DNA from: Ostreococcus mediterraneus
Taxonomy: Eukaryota > Chlorophyta > Mamiellophyceae > Mamiellales > Bathycoccaceae
Length of the DNA: 64,000 nucleotides
Direction: 5' to 3'
NCBI GenBank assembly: GCA_012295225.1
Contig: WMKK01000017.1
Span: 62,001 to 126,000 of the forward strand
Part shown: one piece after another, positions 28,657 to 37,582 of the stretch
Layout of the letters: the number at the start of each line of letters is the position of its first letter
Position numbering within the stretch: position 1 is the stretch's first letter
Translations under genes and position numbers: made by a program
Notes under the pieces: model-generated
Seen by the model: only the letters and a program-made list of their open reading frames with translations
Told to the model about the DNA's origin: nothing
Databases searched by the model: none

Positions 28657-29707
28657 ATGTTCCTCCACCCCGTATTCGTCGCGTGCGCCACGACCGTGGC
28701 GTGCACCGTCACGAATAAAATCGCATCGTCAGTGTCATCGAAAGCGCGTAAATCATCCAAGCTCGTCGAGAACGACGACGACGACGAACCGGTACGTATT
28801 CAAAGTTTGTTGGTTTGAAAAAGCCTTCATTCATTTTATGTGATTAATTGACCGTCACGACGATGACGATCTCGCATTCGACGTCACGTCGTCGCCATGG
28901 CCGTCATTATTTACCACGCGCACTGACACACGTCTTGTGTCGGCACGCACACAGGGTCCGACGCCGCAATACGCGGGTAAACCCACGCTGTCGGTGTCGC
29001 TGCTCCCGCCCGCGTTTGCCTCAGCCGGGCGGTGCGCGTGCTGCGCGCCGGACGCCTCCACGTCGGCACCGTCCACGCCCACGCCCGCGCGCACGAGTTC
29101 TGGCGATCTCACGCCCCCAGCGCGATCGCCGCAGCCGAAACCAGACCCGCTGAGCCGCGCCAAACGCGCGCGTTGCCTGTCTTGGGACGACTACTTCATG
29201 TCCGTCGCCTTTCTCAGCGCCCAGCGCAGTAAAGACCCAAACAAGCAAGTCGGTGCGTGCATCGTGGGTAAAGATAAATTAATTCTAGGCGTTGGCTATA
29301 ACGGCTTCCCTCGCGGATGTGCCGATGACGCGTTGCCGTGGAGTAAGAAATCCATCGACGACGACCCGCTCGAGACAAAGTACGCGTACGTGTGCCACGC
29401 AGAGATGAACGCGATTATGAATAAGAATTCCGCCTCAGTCGCGGGTGGAAGTTTATACGTGACGATGTATCCGTGTAATGAGTGTGCGAAATTGATCATT
29501 CAGGCTGGGATTGAGGAGGTGGTGTATTATGAAGGGAAGATTAGTGAGGCGAAGACGGAGGAGGGCGCGCCCGACGGCGGTAAAGGTGATCCGATTTACG
29601 CCGCGTCAAAGCGGTTGTTGACGCTCGCGGGCGTGCGCGTGCGACAGCATAGACCGAGCGTGGCGATTGAGGTGACGTATTTGGATGTCGTTGAGTCGTC
29701 GACGTAG
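28657..29707 (+). CDS. dCMP deaminase
   Basis: Two exons, 28657-28791 and 28955-29707, with a 163-bp GT-AG intron in phase 0, giving 295 residues. It deaminates dCMP to dUMP for thymidylate synthesis. The catalytic domain (about residues 110-280) has the zinc motif CHAEMNAIM with His and the proton-shuttle Glu, and PCNECAKLII with the two Cys ligands. The GYNGFPRGCADD and YPCNEC blocks match DCTD enzymes. The N-terminal extension of about 100 residues is low-complexity, with a short hydrophobic start (MFLHPVFVACATTVACTV) that could be an organelle or membrane signal. Exon 1 is inferred from an open frame, a good donor and an exact acceptor; an internal start is the alternative. Confidence 0.85.
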
Positions 29708-29852
29708 ATGAAGAAGGAGTAGAAAACACAAAAGAGTCACGAAATCATCGATGTTTTATAAAAAAACGTCTCTATGGCGAGCGGAGGCGGCGATTCGTGT
29801 AGTATAACGCTGTGGTGTTGTTGGCTGTAGAACATATAGGAATAATAAACGC

Positions 29853-30836
29853 TTAGTTTTCTCTCGCCTTGGCCTCGCTGTGTGTGCGTGCGCATTAAGA
29901 AAAATGTATTGGTCAGTCGCGTGATCGAATCGCGCGTCGCGCGAGTCAACTATAGAGCGTCGTCGACTCAAAAATCCTCGCGCGCGTGTGCGTACCTGAT
30001 CTCTTCAACCGTTTCCCAAGCTACCGCGCAGTCATCCGTGCACGTCTTCGCCGCAGCGAGCGCTTCATCCAACGCCTTATCGAGTTGTGCCATGCGCGAA
30101 GAGTTAATCTTCTTCGTGACTTCCTTCATGCCCTTAGCCGCGGCTTCAATCTTCTTCAACACGTCGTCGGAGACTTCGGTGGCGGCGCGCGCGGACGCGA
30201 GCGTCTCCTTGGTCGCCTTGATGAAATCCATATCCGCTTGGGAGATCTTCACTTCGGATTCTTCCGCAACCGGGCGAGAATCGCTCGCGGCTTGAGAAAG
30301 TTCCTCGACTGCGTACGCGAAAAGAAAGACATCCAGTCAGGGTCGAACCGGGACGATTACGCGCGCGACGTCGTACGTCCCGCACACACGAACACGAGAC
30401 ACCAACGTAAACAAAAAAACAACAAGCACACGAAAAACAAAACGTACCATCATCCCACATCGCAGCGCACTCGCCGACGCATTCTTCAGCCTCCTTCAAC
30501 GCCTTTTCGAGACGCGCGGACGCGTCGGAGCCCGCGCGGCGGATCGCGCTCGCGCCTCGCACCGAACGGCGGGTCTTCTGCGCGTCACGGAACACGACAC
30601 CACCAGGGTTAGTCACGCGTCGCGTCACGCGCGCGCAAACGGTGCGCGATCGACCGCACGCGCGCGCGGCGGCGTCGCATCGCGCGCTCACAGATCGCCG
30701 CGATGTGGCCAGCCTGCATCGCGATGCGCAGAGCTCTGTCGTCGTCGTCGTCGTCGCGGTCAGGCATCGCGCGCGTGCGTACCGTGGAGACAATTGCGGT
30801 GCGCGCGGTGGTGGCGAATTGAACTTGAGCAATCAT
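29853..30836 (-). CDS. CP12-like protein with two CP12 cores
   Basis: Four exons on the minus strand: 30783-30836, 30448-30577, 29996-30308 and 29853-29877. All introns are GT-AG and the sum is 522 bases, giving 173 residues. Residues 1-35 are a plastid transit peptide (MIAQVQFATTARTAIVST spliced to KTRRSV). Two CP12-like cores follow: ECVGECAAMWDDVEELS (Cys51, Cys55, Trp59) and TCTDDCAVAWETVEEIS (Cys151, Cys155, Trp159), exactly 100 residues apart. A helical linker separates them. CP12 ties GAPDH and phosphoribulokinase into a redox-controlled complex in the stroma. The usual C-terminal Cys pair that enters GAPDH (CRVYD end) is absent, so the role may differ. Confidence 0.82.
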
Positions 30837-31242
30837 CGTCGTCGTCGTCGTCGTCGTCGTGTGACGTCAGATGGGTGCGACGATCGTTCGGTCGGGGCGT
30901 GGAGGGGGTCGGTTCCTGGTCACGATTGGTCGACAGGTCGATGGAATTCCTTATCCTGAACAGAGGGAGGTTTACGCGCGAGAGGCCCGGGGCGCTTCGC
31001 GCTTGGCGCGGGATGCCGACGCGTGCGCGCTGGGTGTACCGCGCAGTGGTGCGTCGGTGCGCGTACGGTGGTGCGTTGTGTATTCGTGTGTTCATTTGTA
31101 TTTAAAAGTACGACGTGGTGGTGTTTTGATTTCAGTCGCGAGACGCGCGCCGAAGAAGAAATGTGTTTGTGCGCGTCGCGCGCGCGACTTTGTCTGTGCG
31201 CGTGACGTTTGATGGATGATTTTGTCAAACTACTGCGCGTAT
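30837..31242. promoter_or_regulatory. Upstream region of the CP12-like gene
   Basis: In gene orientation it has a (CGA)n tract directly before the ATG, TGACGTCA at 30862-30869 (25 bp before the start) and a GACCAATCGTG box near 30920. The arrangement TGACGTCACAC, (CGA)n, ATGATTGC is repeated at psaK. Beyond 30960 no gene is seen. Confidence 0.45.
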
Positions 31243-33603
31243 TTACGCAGTGCGGTTGACCATGTACGTGACAGCGGTGACCAAATCGGCGGCGCGCTTG
31301 ACGACGGTTTTTTCCATTTCGCTGGCGTACGGTACCGGCGCGTCCTCCATGCAGAGGCGCACGACGGGGGCGTCGAGCTCGTCAAACAAGTTTTCAGAGA
31401 CAATGGCGGAGACGGTGGCGCCGACACCACCCGTGCGGGTGGATTCGTCCAAGATGACGAGCTTGTGCGTGCGCTGGAGAGAAGTTTGGATGGTTTTCCA
31501 ATCCACCGGCTTCATGCACGTGAGCTCGATGAAATCGGCGTCGATGCCTTGGCCGTTGAGTTCGGCGATGGCTTCTTCGGTTTCCTTGACACCGTGGAGA
31601 TAGGTAACGATGGTGACAGCCTTGTTGTTCTTCACGCTTTCATCGCTCGCCAAGTGGTGCACGGTGGATTTGTGAAGGGGCAAGAAGCTGTCTGGCGTCA
31701 CCGGGCCGCGGCTCTTCATCATCTTCACCGGCAACAACAACACGCCCGGTCCGTTGTCACGAATCATAGACTTGGCCAAGCCGTACGCTTCTTGCGGCTT
31801 GGATGCAGAGCAAATCTTCAAGCCGGGGATGCCCATGATGTACGCGTGGAACGGCTGGGAGTGCTCGGCGCCCAAAGATTGGTTGGGCGCCGTGCCGCCG
31901 GCGCCAATCACCGTCAACGGCATGGCAAACTGACCACCAGTGGTGGCGTACGTGTTACCCGCGGAAGAAAGTTCAGCCATGCCGTAAATACCAAAGTTGG
32001 CATTCATGAGCTCGACAATCGGGCGGTAGCCGTTCATGGCTTCGCCGAGCGCCTTGCCCATAAAGTGACCTTCGTCGATGATTTCATCCGCCGCGCGCAA
32101 CGTTCCAAACGCTTGCTGCGTGTTCGCGGGGATGTTGTACGAAGAGCCAGCTTGGAGATCTTCAGCGTGAGCCAAGCACGTCGGGTCACGAAGCATTTCT
32201 TCGAGAATGGCGAGGTTGACGGCGTCACCGATAGAAATACCCTTGGGATCGACGCACATCGCGCGGAGCGCCTCGATGCGCGCCTTCAACGCCTTGAGCG
32301 TTTCCGCCGGGACGATCTTCTCCGTCACCGCGGTGGCGCTCGCCAAACCTTCAGCCGGTTCACGAGCGCTGTAGTCGACTTTGCCCGAAGGATCGGGGTA
32401 CTCGAGCTCAGCGGCGAGGCCCGGCGGCGGCGGCGGCGAGTTGTTGGCGAAATCCAACGCGCGTTGTACTTCAAGCTTAGCCTTGGCCGTTTCATTCTTA
32501 AGATCCACGCGCGCAGCGTCGGCAGAGGACTCGAAAATCTTGATCGGGTCGCATTCGGCGCGCGCCCACTTCTTCTCATCCTTACGGTTGCGCTCGTGCT
32601 CCGGATCCGCTGGCGAGTGGCCGTTAAAGCGGAACGTGTGCACTTGCAAGATAGCCGGACCCTTGGTGCGCACGTGGTTGATCGCCGCACGCCCGACGCG
32701 CAAGACGTCTTGAACGTTTTGGCCGTCAACGAGCACACCCGGGACGCCGTAGTGCTTACCTTGGTTGAAAACCTCTTGGTTCGCGGCGACATCCTTGGTG
32801 AAGGTGTTGATGGCGCGACCGTTGTCGATGACCAAGAAGAGAATAGGCAAGTTCTCCTTTGCCGCCGCGTTCAAGCACTCAGCCATGCGGCCGTTTTGAG
32901 CACCACCTTCGCCGACGAACACCACCGTGATGCGGTCGTGCGCGTCTTCGCGGCCGAGCATCTTATCCAAGACGATGGAGCGCGCGGCGCCGACGGCGTA
33001 CGGCAACTGCTCGCCGACGAGCGCCCAACCTCCTTGGAAGTTGGTGTCCATGTCGTAAATGTGCATCGAACCTCCCGTACCTCGGCAAGTACCGCCATCT
33101 TTGCCGAACAATTCCGCCATAACGGCACCGCTGTCGACGCCGCACGCCAACGCGTGGCAGTGGTCGCGATAGTACGAGTGCTTCAAGTCATCTTGGCGAA
33201 TCGCATCCGCCAACAACGCCGGAATGGACTCTTGGCCGTTATCAAGGTGCATAAACCCACGAATCTTACCCGCCATGTACGCTTGGTTACACTCGTTCTC
33301 AAAGTCCCGGCACAACTGCATCATGTAATACGCCTTGCTCAAATCCTCGTCGCTCAACGATTCGGCGTGCTTCAATTCCGCATCCGTCGCCCCAAACTCA
33401 CTCTTCAACACCGCCTTGGCGTCATCCCAAGGCGTCGTGATTCGCAAACGTTCCAAATTATCCGGCGGCCCACTCGGTTTCGCCACCGCTCCGCACCGCT
33501 GCGCCGTCCCGCGTCGTCCCGCCCGACGTCCCGCGTCTCGCCCCGTCGTCGGCGTCTTCACCGCCGTCGCCATCGCGCTCGTCGCGCGCATCACCCCACT
33601 CAT
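31243..33603 (-). CDS. Pyruvate dehydrogenase E1 alpha-beta fusion
   Basis: A single frame of 786 residues holds both E1 subunits. Residues 1-50 are Arg/Ala/Thr-rich and could be a plastid or mitochondrial leader. The alpha part (about 60-400) has LCRDFENECNQAYMAGKIRGF, GGTCRGTGGSMH and the ThDP-binding region. The usual GDG...NN motif is changed to GEG (VGEGGAQNGRMAECLNAA) and IDN. The beta part (about 450-786) has GISIGDAVNLAILEEM, AEDL, GKALGEAMNGYRPIVELM, AEHSQPFHAYIM and VVILDESTRTGGVG-type segments. E1 decarboxylates pyruvate and passes acetyl to E2. Subunits are normally separate genes, so the fusion and the altered ThDP motif are notable. A related branched-chain or acetoin dehydrogenase E1 is the alternative. 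Confidence 0.85.
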   Translation of the reverse strand: MSGVMRATSAMATAVKTPTTGRDAGRRAGRRGTAQRCGAVAKPSGPPDNLERLRITTPWDDAKAVLKSEFGATDAELKHAESLSDEDLSKAYYMMQLCRDFENECNQAYMAGKIRGFMHLDNGQESIPALLADAIRQDDLKHSYYRDHCHALACGVDSGAVMAELFGKDGGTCRGTGGSMHIYDMDTNFQGGWALVGEQLPYAVGAARSIVLDKMLGREDAHDRITVVFVGEGGAQNGRMAECLNAAAKENLPILFLVIDNGRAINTFTKDVAANQEVFNQGKHYGVPGVLVDGQNVQDVLRVGRAAINHVRTKGPAILQVHTFRFNGHSPADPEHERNRKDEKKWARAECDPIKIFESSADAARVDLKNETAKAKLEVQRALDFANNSPPPPPGLAAELEYPDPSGKVDYSAREPAEGLASATAVTEKIVPAETLKALKARIEALRAMCVDPKGISIGDAVNLAILEEMLRDPTCLAHAEDLQAGSSYNIPANTQQAFGTLRAADEIIDEGHFMGKALGEAMNGYRPIVELMNANFGIYGMAELSSAGNTYATTGGQFAMPLTVIGAGGTAPNQSLGAEHSQPFHAYIMGIPGLKICSASKPQEAYGLAKSMIRDNGPGVLLLPVKMMKSRGPVTPDSFLPLHKSTVHHLASDESVKNNKAVTIVTYLHGVKETEEAIAELNGQGIDADFIELTCMKPVDWKTIQTSLQRTHKLVILDESTRTGGVGATVSAIVSENLFDELDAPVVRLCMEDAPVPYASEMEKTVVKRAADLVTAVTYMVNRTA

Positions 33604-33829
33604 CGCCGTTCACGCTTTAAAACACCTCTCGTCGTCCTCTCGCGCCGCGCTGCGTCATCAATACGTCCATAGTCGTCGTCAGTCTCTGGATAAACATTCA
33701 AACGCGCCCAGGTTTTCCCCATGGACGACGACGTTCGCCGCGCGCGACCGCCGACCGCCGACGACGGCCGACGACGCGACGGCGACGACGCTCGCGACTG
33801 TCGCCGTCACGCGCGCATCGCCCGTCGTC

Positions 33830-33878
<49 letters not shown>

Positions 33879-34309
33879 GCGCGCACCGCGAGCGCACACC
33901 GCGAGCACGCACCTCTGCACGTCGAACTCCACCGGCGTCGTCGTCGTGTGCGGCGACCGCGCGCGCGATCGACCCGGGCGTCGTCGCGGTCGCGCGTCGT
34001 CGCACCCCGCGGCTCGAGTCGCGATCGCTCGTCCACGAGAAAGCGCGCGCGCGCGGGGTCTTATCCGCGTCGCGCAAAGGTGCGGTCGGTTGGACATGTG
34101 TCGCACAGGCGGGCGTCATCGGATTGGATTGGATTGGATTGGATTGGTCCGACGATGGCGAAGACGGCGATGAAGGCGAAGGGCGCGGCGTGATGAGGAA
34201 GTATCTATTCGCTAGAATCTATCGATGGTGGTGTTTCTATCGATGGTGGTGTTTTTTTTTGGGGCGCGGCGCGACGCGGGCGGGCCCAGACGACGCCGGG
34301 ACGGACGCG
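33604..34309. other. Intergenic region with (GTC)n microsatellite
   Basis: A (GTC)n tract of about 45 bp lies at 33831-33877, and a GGATT pentamer repeat (five units) at about 34122-34146. The PDH E1 start is at the left border. Frames across it are products of the repeats. No gene seen. Confidence 0.55.
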
Positions 34310-35167
34310 CTACCGGAGGAGCGTCGGGACGAAGACGCCGTCGCGCACGGCGCGAGACCCGATGATGATCCACATCGCGGGAAATACGATCCAGATGATG
34401 TTGGCGATGATGACGATGGCGACGCACGCGCGCGACGCGCCTCGATAGTAGCCGTTGTAGACGTAATTCGCAAAGTACACGACGGTGCCGTAGAGCATTT
34501 GGTAGTTGACGACGACGGCGAGGAGACCGAGGAGGCGTGGGGACGCGCGTGCGATGACGTCGACGTGTGGCCATCGCGTGATGGCGATGGACAGCGCCAG
34601 GGTTGGGATGAGCGTCACGAAGCCGTTGCCGACGTCCACCCAAAAGCTCCACGACGTGTGCTGGACGTAGGACGGGTCCAGCGACGCGTACGACGCGAAC
34701 ACGATGGCCCAATATTCTAACGACAGCGCCTCACGGACGGTGATGTGGCTAAATAAAAACAATGGCGATGGTAACACCTGCGTGTAGAAACGACGACGAC
34801 GAACGAGGATGACGATGCGGTCAGAATCCAGAACGAAACAATCAATCAATCCCGCTGCTACATCAATCCACACGTTCAAACCAGCTCGCGCGCGCCTCGC
34901 CGTGTCACTCACCCTATCGCCAAATTTCTTCACAAACCCAACGTGAAGCTTCTTCACGCGCTCGCGGTGCACCCACAGCGCGATCTCCCACGCGCATATC
35001 AGCACGTTTATCGCGTTGAACAGCACGAGCGCACCATGCGTGGCGTTGGCGTGCGACGCGAATGCAAAAGTCCACGCGTCGGCGTCCGTGCGTCGCCGCG
35101 TGTCGACGACCACGAACGGCACGGTGAGCGTCGCGACGAACGCGGCGATGTAGACGACGGCGTACAT
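34310..35167 (-). CDS. Unknown multi-pass membrane protein
   Basis: The ATG at 35167 (MYAVVYIAAFVATLTVPF) begins directly with a membrane segment and gives 285 residues; the frame extends upstream to 35743 but that part is low-complexity and antisense to the homeodomain gene. About six hydrophobic segments are visible, with a basic loop (VRRRRFYTQ) in the middle. Blocks such as HGALVLFNAINVLICAWEIAL and NYQMLYGTVVYFANYVYN look conserved but I cannot name the family. It is divergent from the homeodomain gene, 284 bp apart. Confidence 0.7.
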   Translation of the reverse strand: MYAVVYIAAFVATLTVPFVVVDTRRRTDADAWTFAFASHANATHGALVLFNAINVLICAWEIALWVHRERVKKLHVGFVKKFGDRVSDTARRARAGLNVWIDVAAGLIDCFVLDSDRIVILVRRRRFYTQVLPSPLFLFSHITVREALSLEYWAIVFASYASLDPSYVQHTSWSFWVDVGNGFVTLIPTLALSIAITRWPHVDVIARASPRLLGLLAVVVNYQMLYGTVVYFANYVYNGYYRGASRACVAIVIIANIIWIVFPAMWIIIGSRAVRDGVFVPTLLR

Positions 35168-35412
35168 GGCGACGCGCGCGCTCGCGTCGCGCGGTGAAGC
35201 GCGCGAAGCGATAAACCTATTGGGAAAAAGCACGACGAAAAAACGGCTCAAGAAAGTAACAACGTGGTAACGCACGCACTCGCGGTGTGCGTGCGCGCAT
35301 TTGCCGACGCGCGCACGCATCGAGAGGCAACGCGCGAGCGAGGGAGTATCGACGCGCGTGATTTGCGAGCGGTGCTCGCGCGCGTGACGCGCGAAGGCGA
35401 TATCGCGCGCGA

Positions 35413-35448
35413 GGGAGAGAGAAAGAGAGAGAGAGAGAGAAAGAGAGC
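35413..35448 (+). repeat. GA-rich tract before the homeodomain start
   Basis: (GA)n and GAAA units end 4 bp before the ATG at 35452, within the presumed 5' leader. Confidence 0.7.
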
Positions 35449-35451
35449 GCG

Positions 35452-36561
35452 ATGGATGGTTTGGAGTTGTTACTCGCGGATGGGAACGATGACGACGCAA
35501 AGGTTGGTGGCGACGCTGGCGATGTCGGGAGACGCGTGCATGATGTGTGTGGTATCGTCGTCGATGGCGTTGATTGCGCTGGTGCGGATGTGATTGATGA
35601 TGCGACGTGGGATGATGTGTTGAACGCGTTTGACGCGTATTGTCGCGACGGCGCGGGCGAAGGCGTCGAGGAGTGGACTCCGCCGCAGAGTGCGTCTTCA
35701 TATGCGTCAACGCACGCACAGGCGACGCGAGCGGTGAAGTCACACATTACGAGCGTATTACGCGACATGTTGAGCTCGAATGATGATAACGCGTTCTCTG
35801 TTGCTGAAGATGAAGACGCGCGGGAGACGAAGAGACGCGAAGCGCGCGACGCCGCGAAAACAATCGCATATGTGCGCTCTCGCGTCAACGCATACTTGAG
35901 AAAACACAGAGCAACGATGGATAAAACTCGTATTAATCGATTGACCATGTTGCGCGATATGTTTGTTGCTGAGTTTCGAACTTTTGATGAACGCGCGCGC
36001 GACATCGAGCGCCGAACCGCCCAAGCGACGACAAAGAAGGACAACAGTCATCATTTGTGTTTGAATCTTCCGGATGCTGGCGAGATTGTACGACGCCGTT
36101 TTGAAACCGCGCGCGTGCAATTACTTGATGCGTTTGATGCGTCGTTCAAGCACGTGACTTCGAGTGCAAAAGACGCAGCACCCAAATCGTCGACGTCGAG
36201 CGCTTCGACGACGACAAAGGCGGCTTCAGAAATATCATCAGAGACGATGACGACGACGACTACGACGATGAGTTCAGAATCGGACGCAACAGGTAGACAT
36301 ACCAAGCATGCACGTAAAGTACTCTCCGCGTGGCTTTGGGATCACTTTTATCCTACGGACACTCGATTGAAACCGATCCCGACGCGAGAAGAAAAGTTGG
36401 AGTTGGCGCGCCAAACCGGTCTGACGTCCACGCAAGTTGGTGACTGGTTCGTCAACGCTCGCGCGCGATTATGGAAGCCGTACATTGAAGGTTTAATTCG
36501 TGGTACATATAACGACGCAATGGTAAAGAAGGCGCTCGATTTACAAGCTGAGGCGGCGTAG
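35452..36561 (+). CDS. BELL-type TALE homeodomain protein
   Basis: A 369-residue single-exon transcription factor. The C-terminal homeodomain (about residues 283-350) has KVLSAWLWDHFYP in helix 1, ELARQTGLTSTQVGDWF and VNARARLWKPYIE in helix 3. WF-x-N-x-R-x-RLWKP is the BELL-class signature, and the Asn and Arg that contact DNA are present. The loop between helices 1 and 2 is six residues longer than in land-plant BELL proteins. The N-terminal half holds an acidic region and helices where a BELL domain would be, but I cannot align it with confidence. In green algae BELL and KNOX proteins pair to start the diploid programme (GSP1/GSM1 in Chlamydomonas). Confidence 0.85.
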   Translation: MDGLELLLADGNDDDAKVGGDAGDVGRRVHDVCGIVVDGVDCAGADVIDDATWDDVLNAFDAYCRDGAGEGVEEWTPPQSASSYASTHAQATRAVKSHITSVLRDMLSSNDDNAFSVAEDEDARETKRREARDAAKTIAYVRSRVNAYLRKHRATMDKTRINRLTMLRDMFVAEFRTFDERARDIERRTAQATTKKDNSHHLCLNLPDAGEIVRRRFETARVQLLDAFDASFKHVTSSAKDAAPKSSTSSASTTTKAASEISSETMTTTTTTMSSESDATGRHTKHARKVLSAWLWDHFYPTDTRLKPIPTREEKLELARQTGLTSTQVGDWFVNARARLWKPYIEGLIRGTYNDAMVKKALDLQAEAA

Positions 36562-36688
36562 CCGCGTTTGTCGCCCGCCGAGTAATATCAAATCAAGATG
36601 AAAATATAAAGATAAAGATAACATTATCCCCTATCACCGGCAGCGGTAGCAGCTTGGTTTCTTCCATGCACTCTGGGCTTTGCAACGG

Positions 36689-37252
36689 TTAAATTAATAA
36701 CGCTTCGTCGGTGGCTTTTTGCATGACTGCGTCTTGTTCGCGTTGATACTCTAAGTATTCCTCGCTCGGCTTTGGGTGCTTCTGCCCCTCCTCAGAATCA
36801 TAAAATTCTCGCACCTTTGGAATGTGCTCGGGAACGATGACTTGTCCAACGTAATTAATATCCACACCATGATGCTTCAATCGCTCAATCACGTCATCAT
36901 TCGCCATGGTCTCCGCCCACATATACGCCGTGTCCCCGGCGTTATTACTCGCGTTCACCTTGGCGCCGAGCTCGCATAACACATCAATCCCATGCGCCCA
37001 CCCTTCATAGGCGGCGCACATGATTGGCGTCACTCCAGCACCATCAACCTCATTCACATCGCCTTCACCCGACGCAATAATCGCCCGCACCGCGTCCTCG
37101 TCACGATTGAACACCGCGCGGTGAATCTTCATCGGCCCCACCGTGCCTCGACCGCGCATGGAGCCTCCGCCATCCTCCTTCACGCCCACGCAGCCATACT
37201 TTTCAGGGAACGGGCCTTTCACGCGATTATACCACGGATCAATCTCGGTCAT
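36689..37252 (-). CDS. Ankyrin-repeat protein
   Basis: 187 residues from the ATG at 37252 (MTEIDPWYNRVKGPFPEK). Ankyrin repeats cover about residues 40-135: KIHRAVFNRDEDAVRAIIAS, a repeat with GVTPIMCAAYEGWAHGIDVL and one with AGDTAYMWAETMANDDVIERL. The C-terminal tail is charged. The frame is open further upstream to 37705 with Arg-rich, (CGA)n-derived sequence, so a longer leader is possible. A protein-protein contact role is expected from the repeats; partner unknown. Confidence 0.8.
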   Translation of the reverse strand: MTEIDPWYNRVKGPFPEKYGCVGVKEDGGGSMRGRGTVGPMKIHRAVFNRDEDAVRAIIASGEGDVNEVDGAGVTPIMCAAYEGWAHGIDVLCELGAKVNASNNAGDTAYMWAETMANDDVIERLKHHGVDINYVGQVIVPEHIPKVREFYDSEEGQKHPKPSEEYLEYQREQDAVMQKATDEALLI

Positions 37253-37582
37253 ATCGCCCGAATCTCCTCCTCCTCGTCGTCGTCCTCGTCGTCGTCGTCG
37301 TCGTCGCACACTGACGACGTCGTCGCACCGTACACAAAAAACGCCGTGCGTTTTTTGTGTCGTCATCCGACGCACCACAAAAAAACGCCTCATTTTTTTT
37401 CCCAAAGCACCGCGCCCGACGGCCCAAAGCGCGCGCGATCGATACATCCGCGCGATCGAACCCAGCGCGTATCGATCGATTCGCGTGACGCGCGCTTTGG
37501 GCGATCGCGTACGCGCGCACAGGCAGGAGGTCGCGGAGGCAGGAGGTCGCGTTGTGGCGGTGCGCACTCGTCGACGCGCGCC
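37253..37582. other. Divergent promoter region
   Basis: Between the ankyrin gene (minus) and the transporter gene (plus). It has a (GTC)n tract (about 37272-37306) and a short direct repeat, GGCAGGAGGTCGCG, twice at about 37520-37553. No gene seen. Confidence 0.5.

Noticed and set aside
31216-33672. An 818-codon open frame on the plus strand
   Set aside because: It is antisense to the PDH E1 fusion; the protein is Arg/His/Val-rich with no domain, a result of GC-rich codon bias on the real strand.
34310-35743. Full 477-codon reading of the membrane protein frame
   Set aside because: The part before 35167 is low complexity, antisense to the homeodomain gene and contains no membrane segments, so the ATG at 35167 was preferred.
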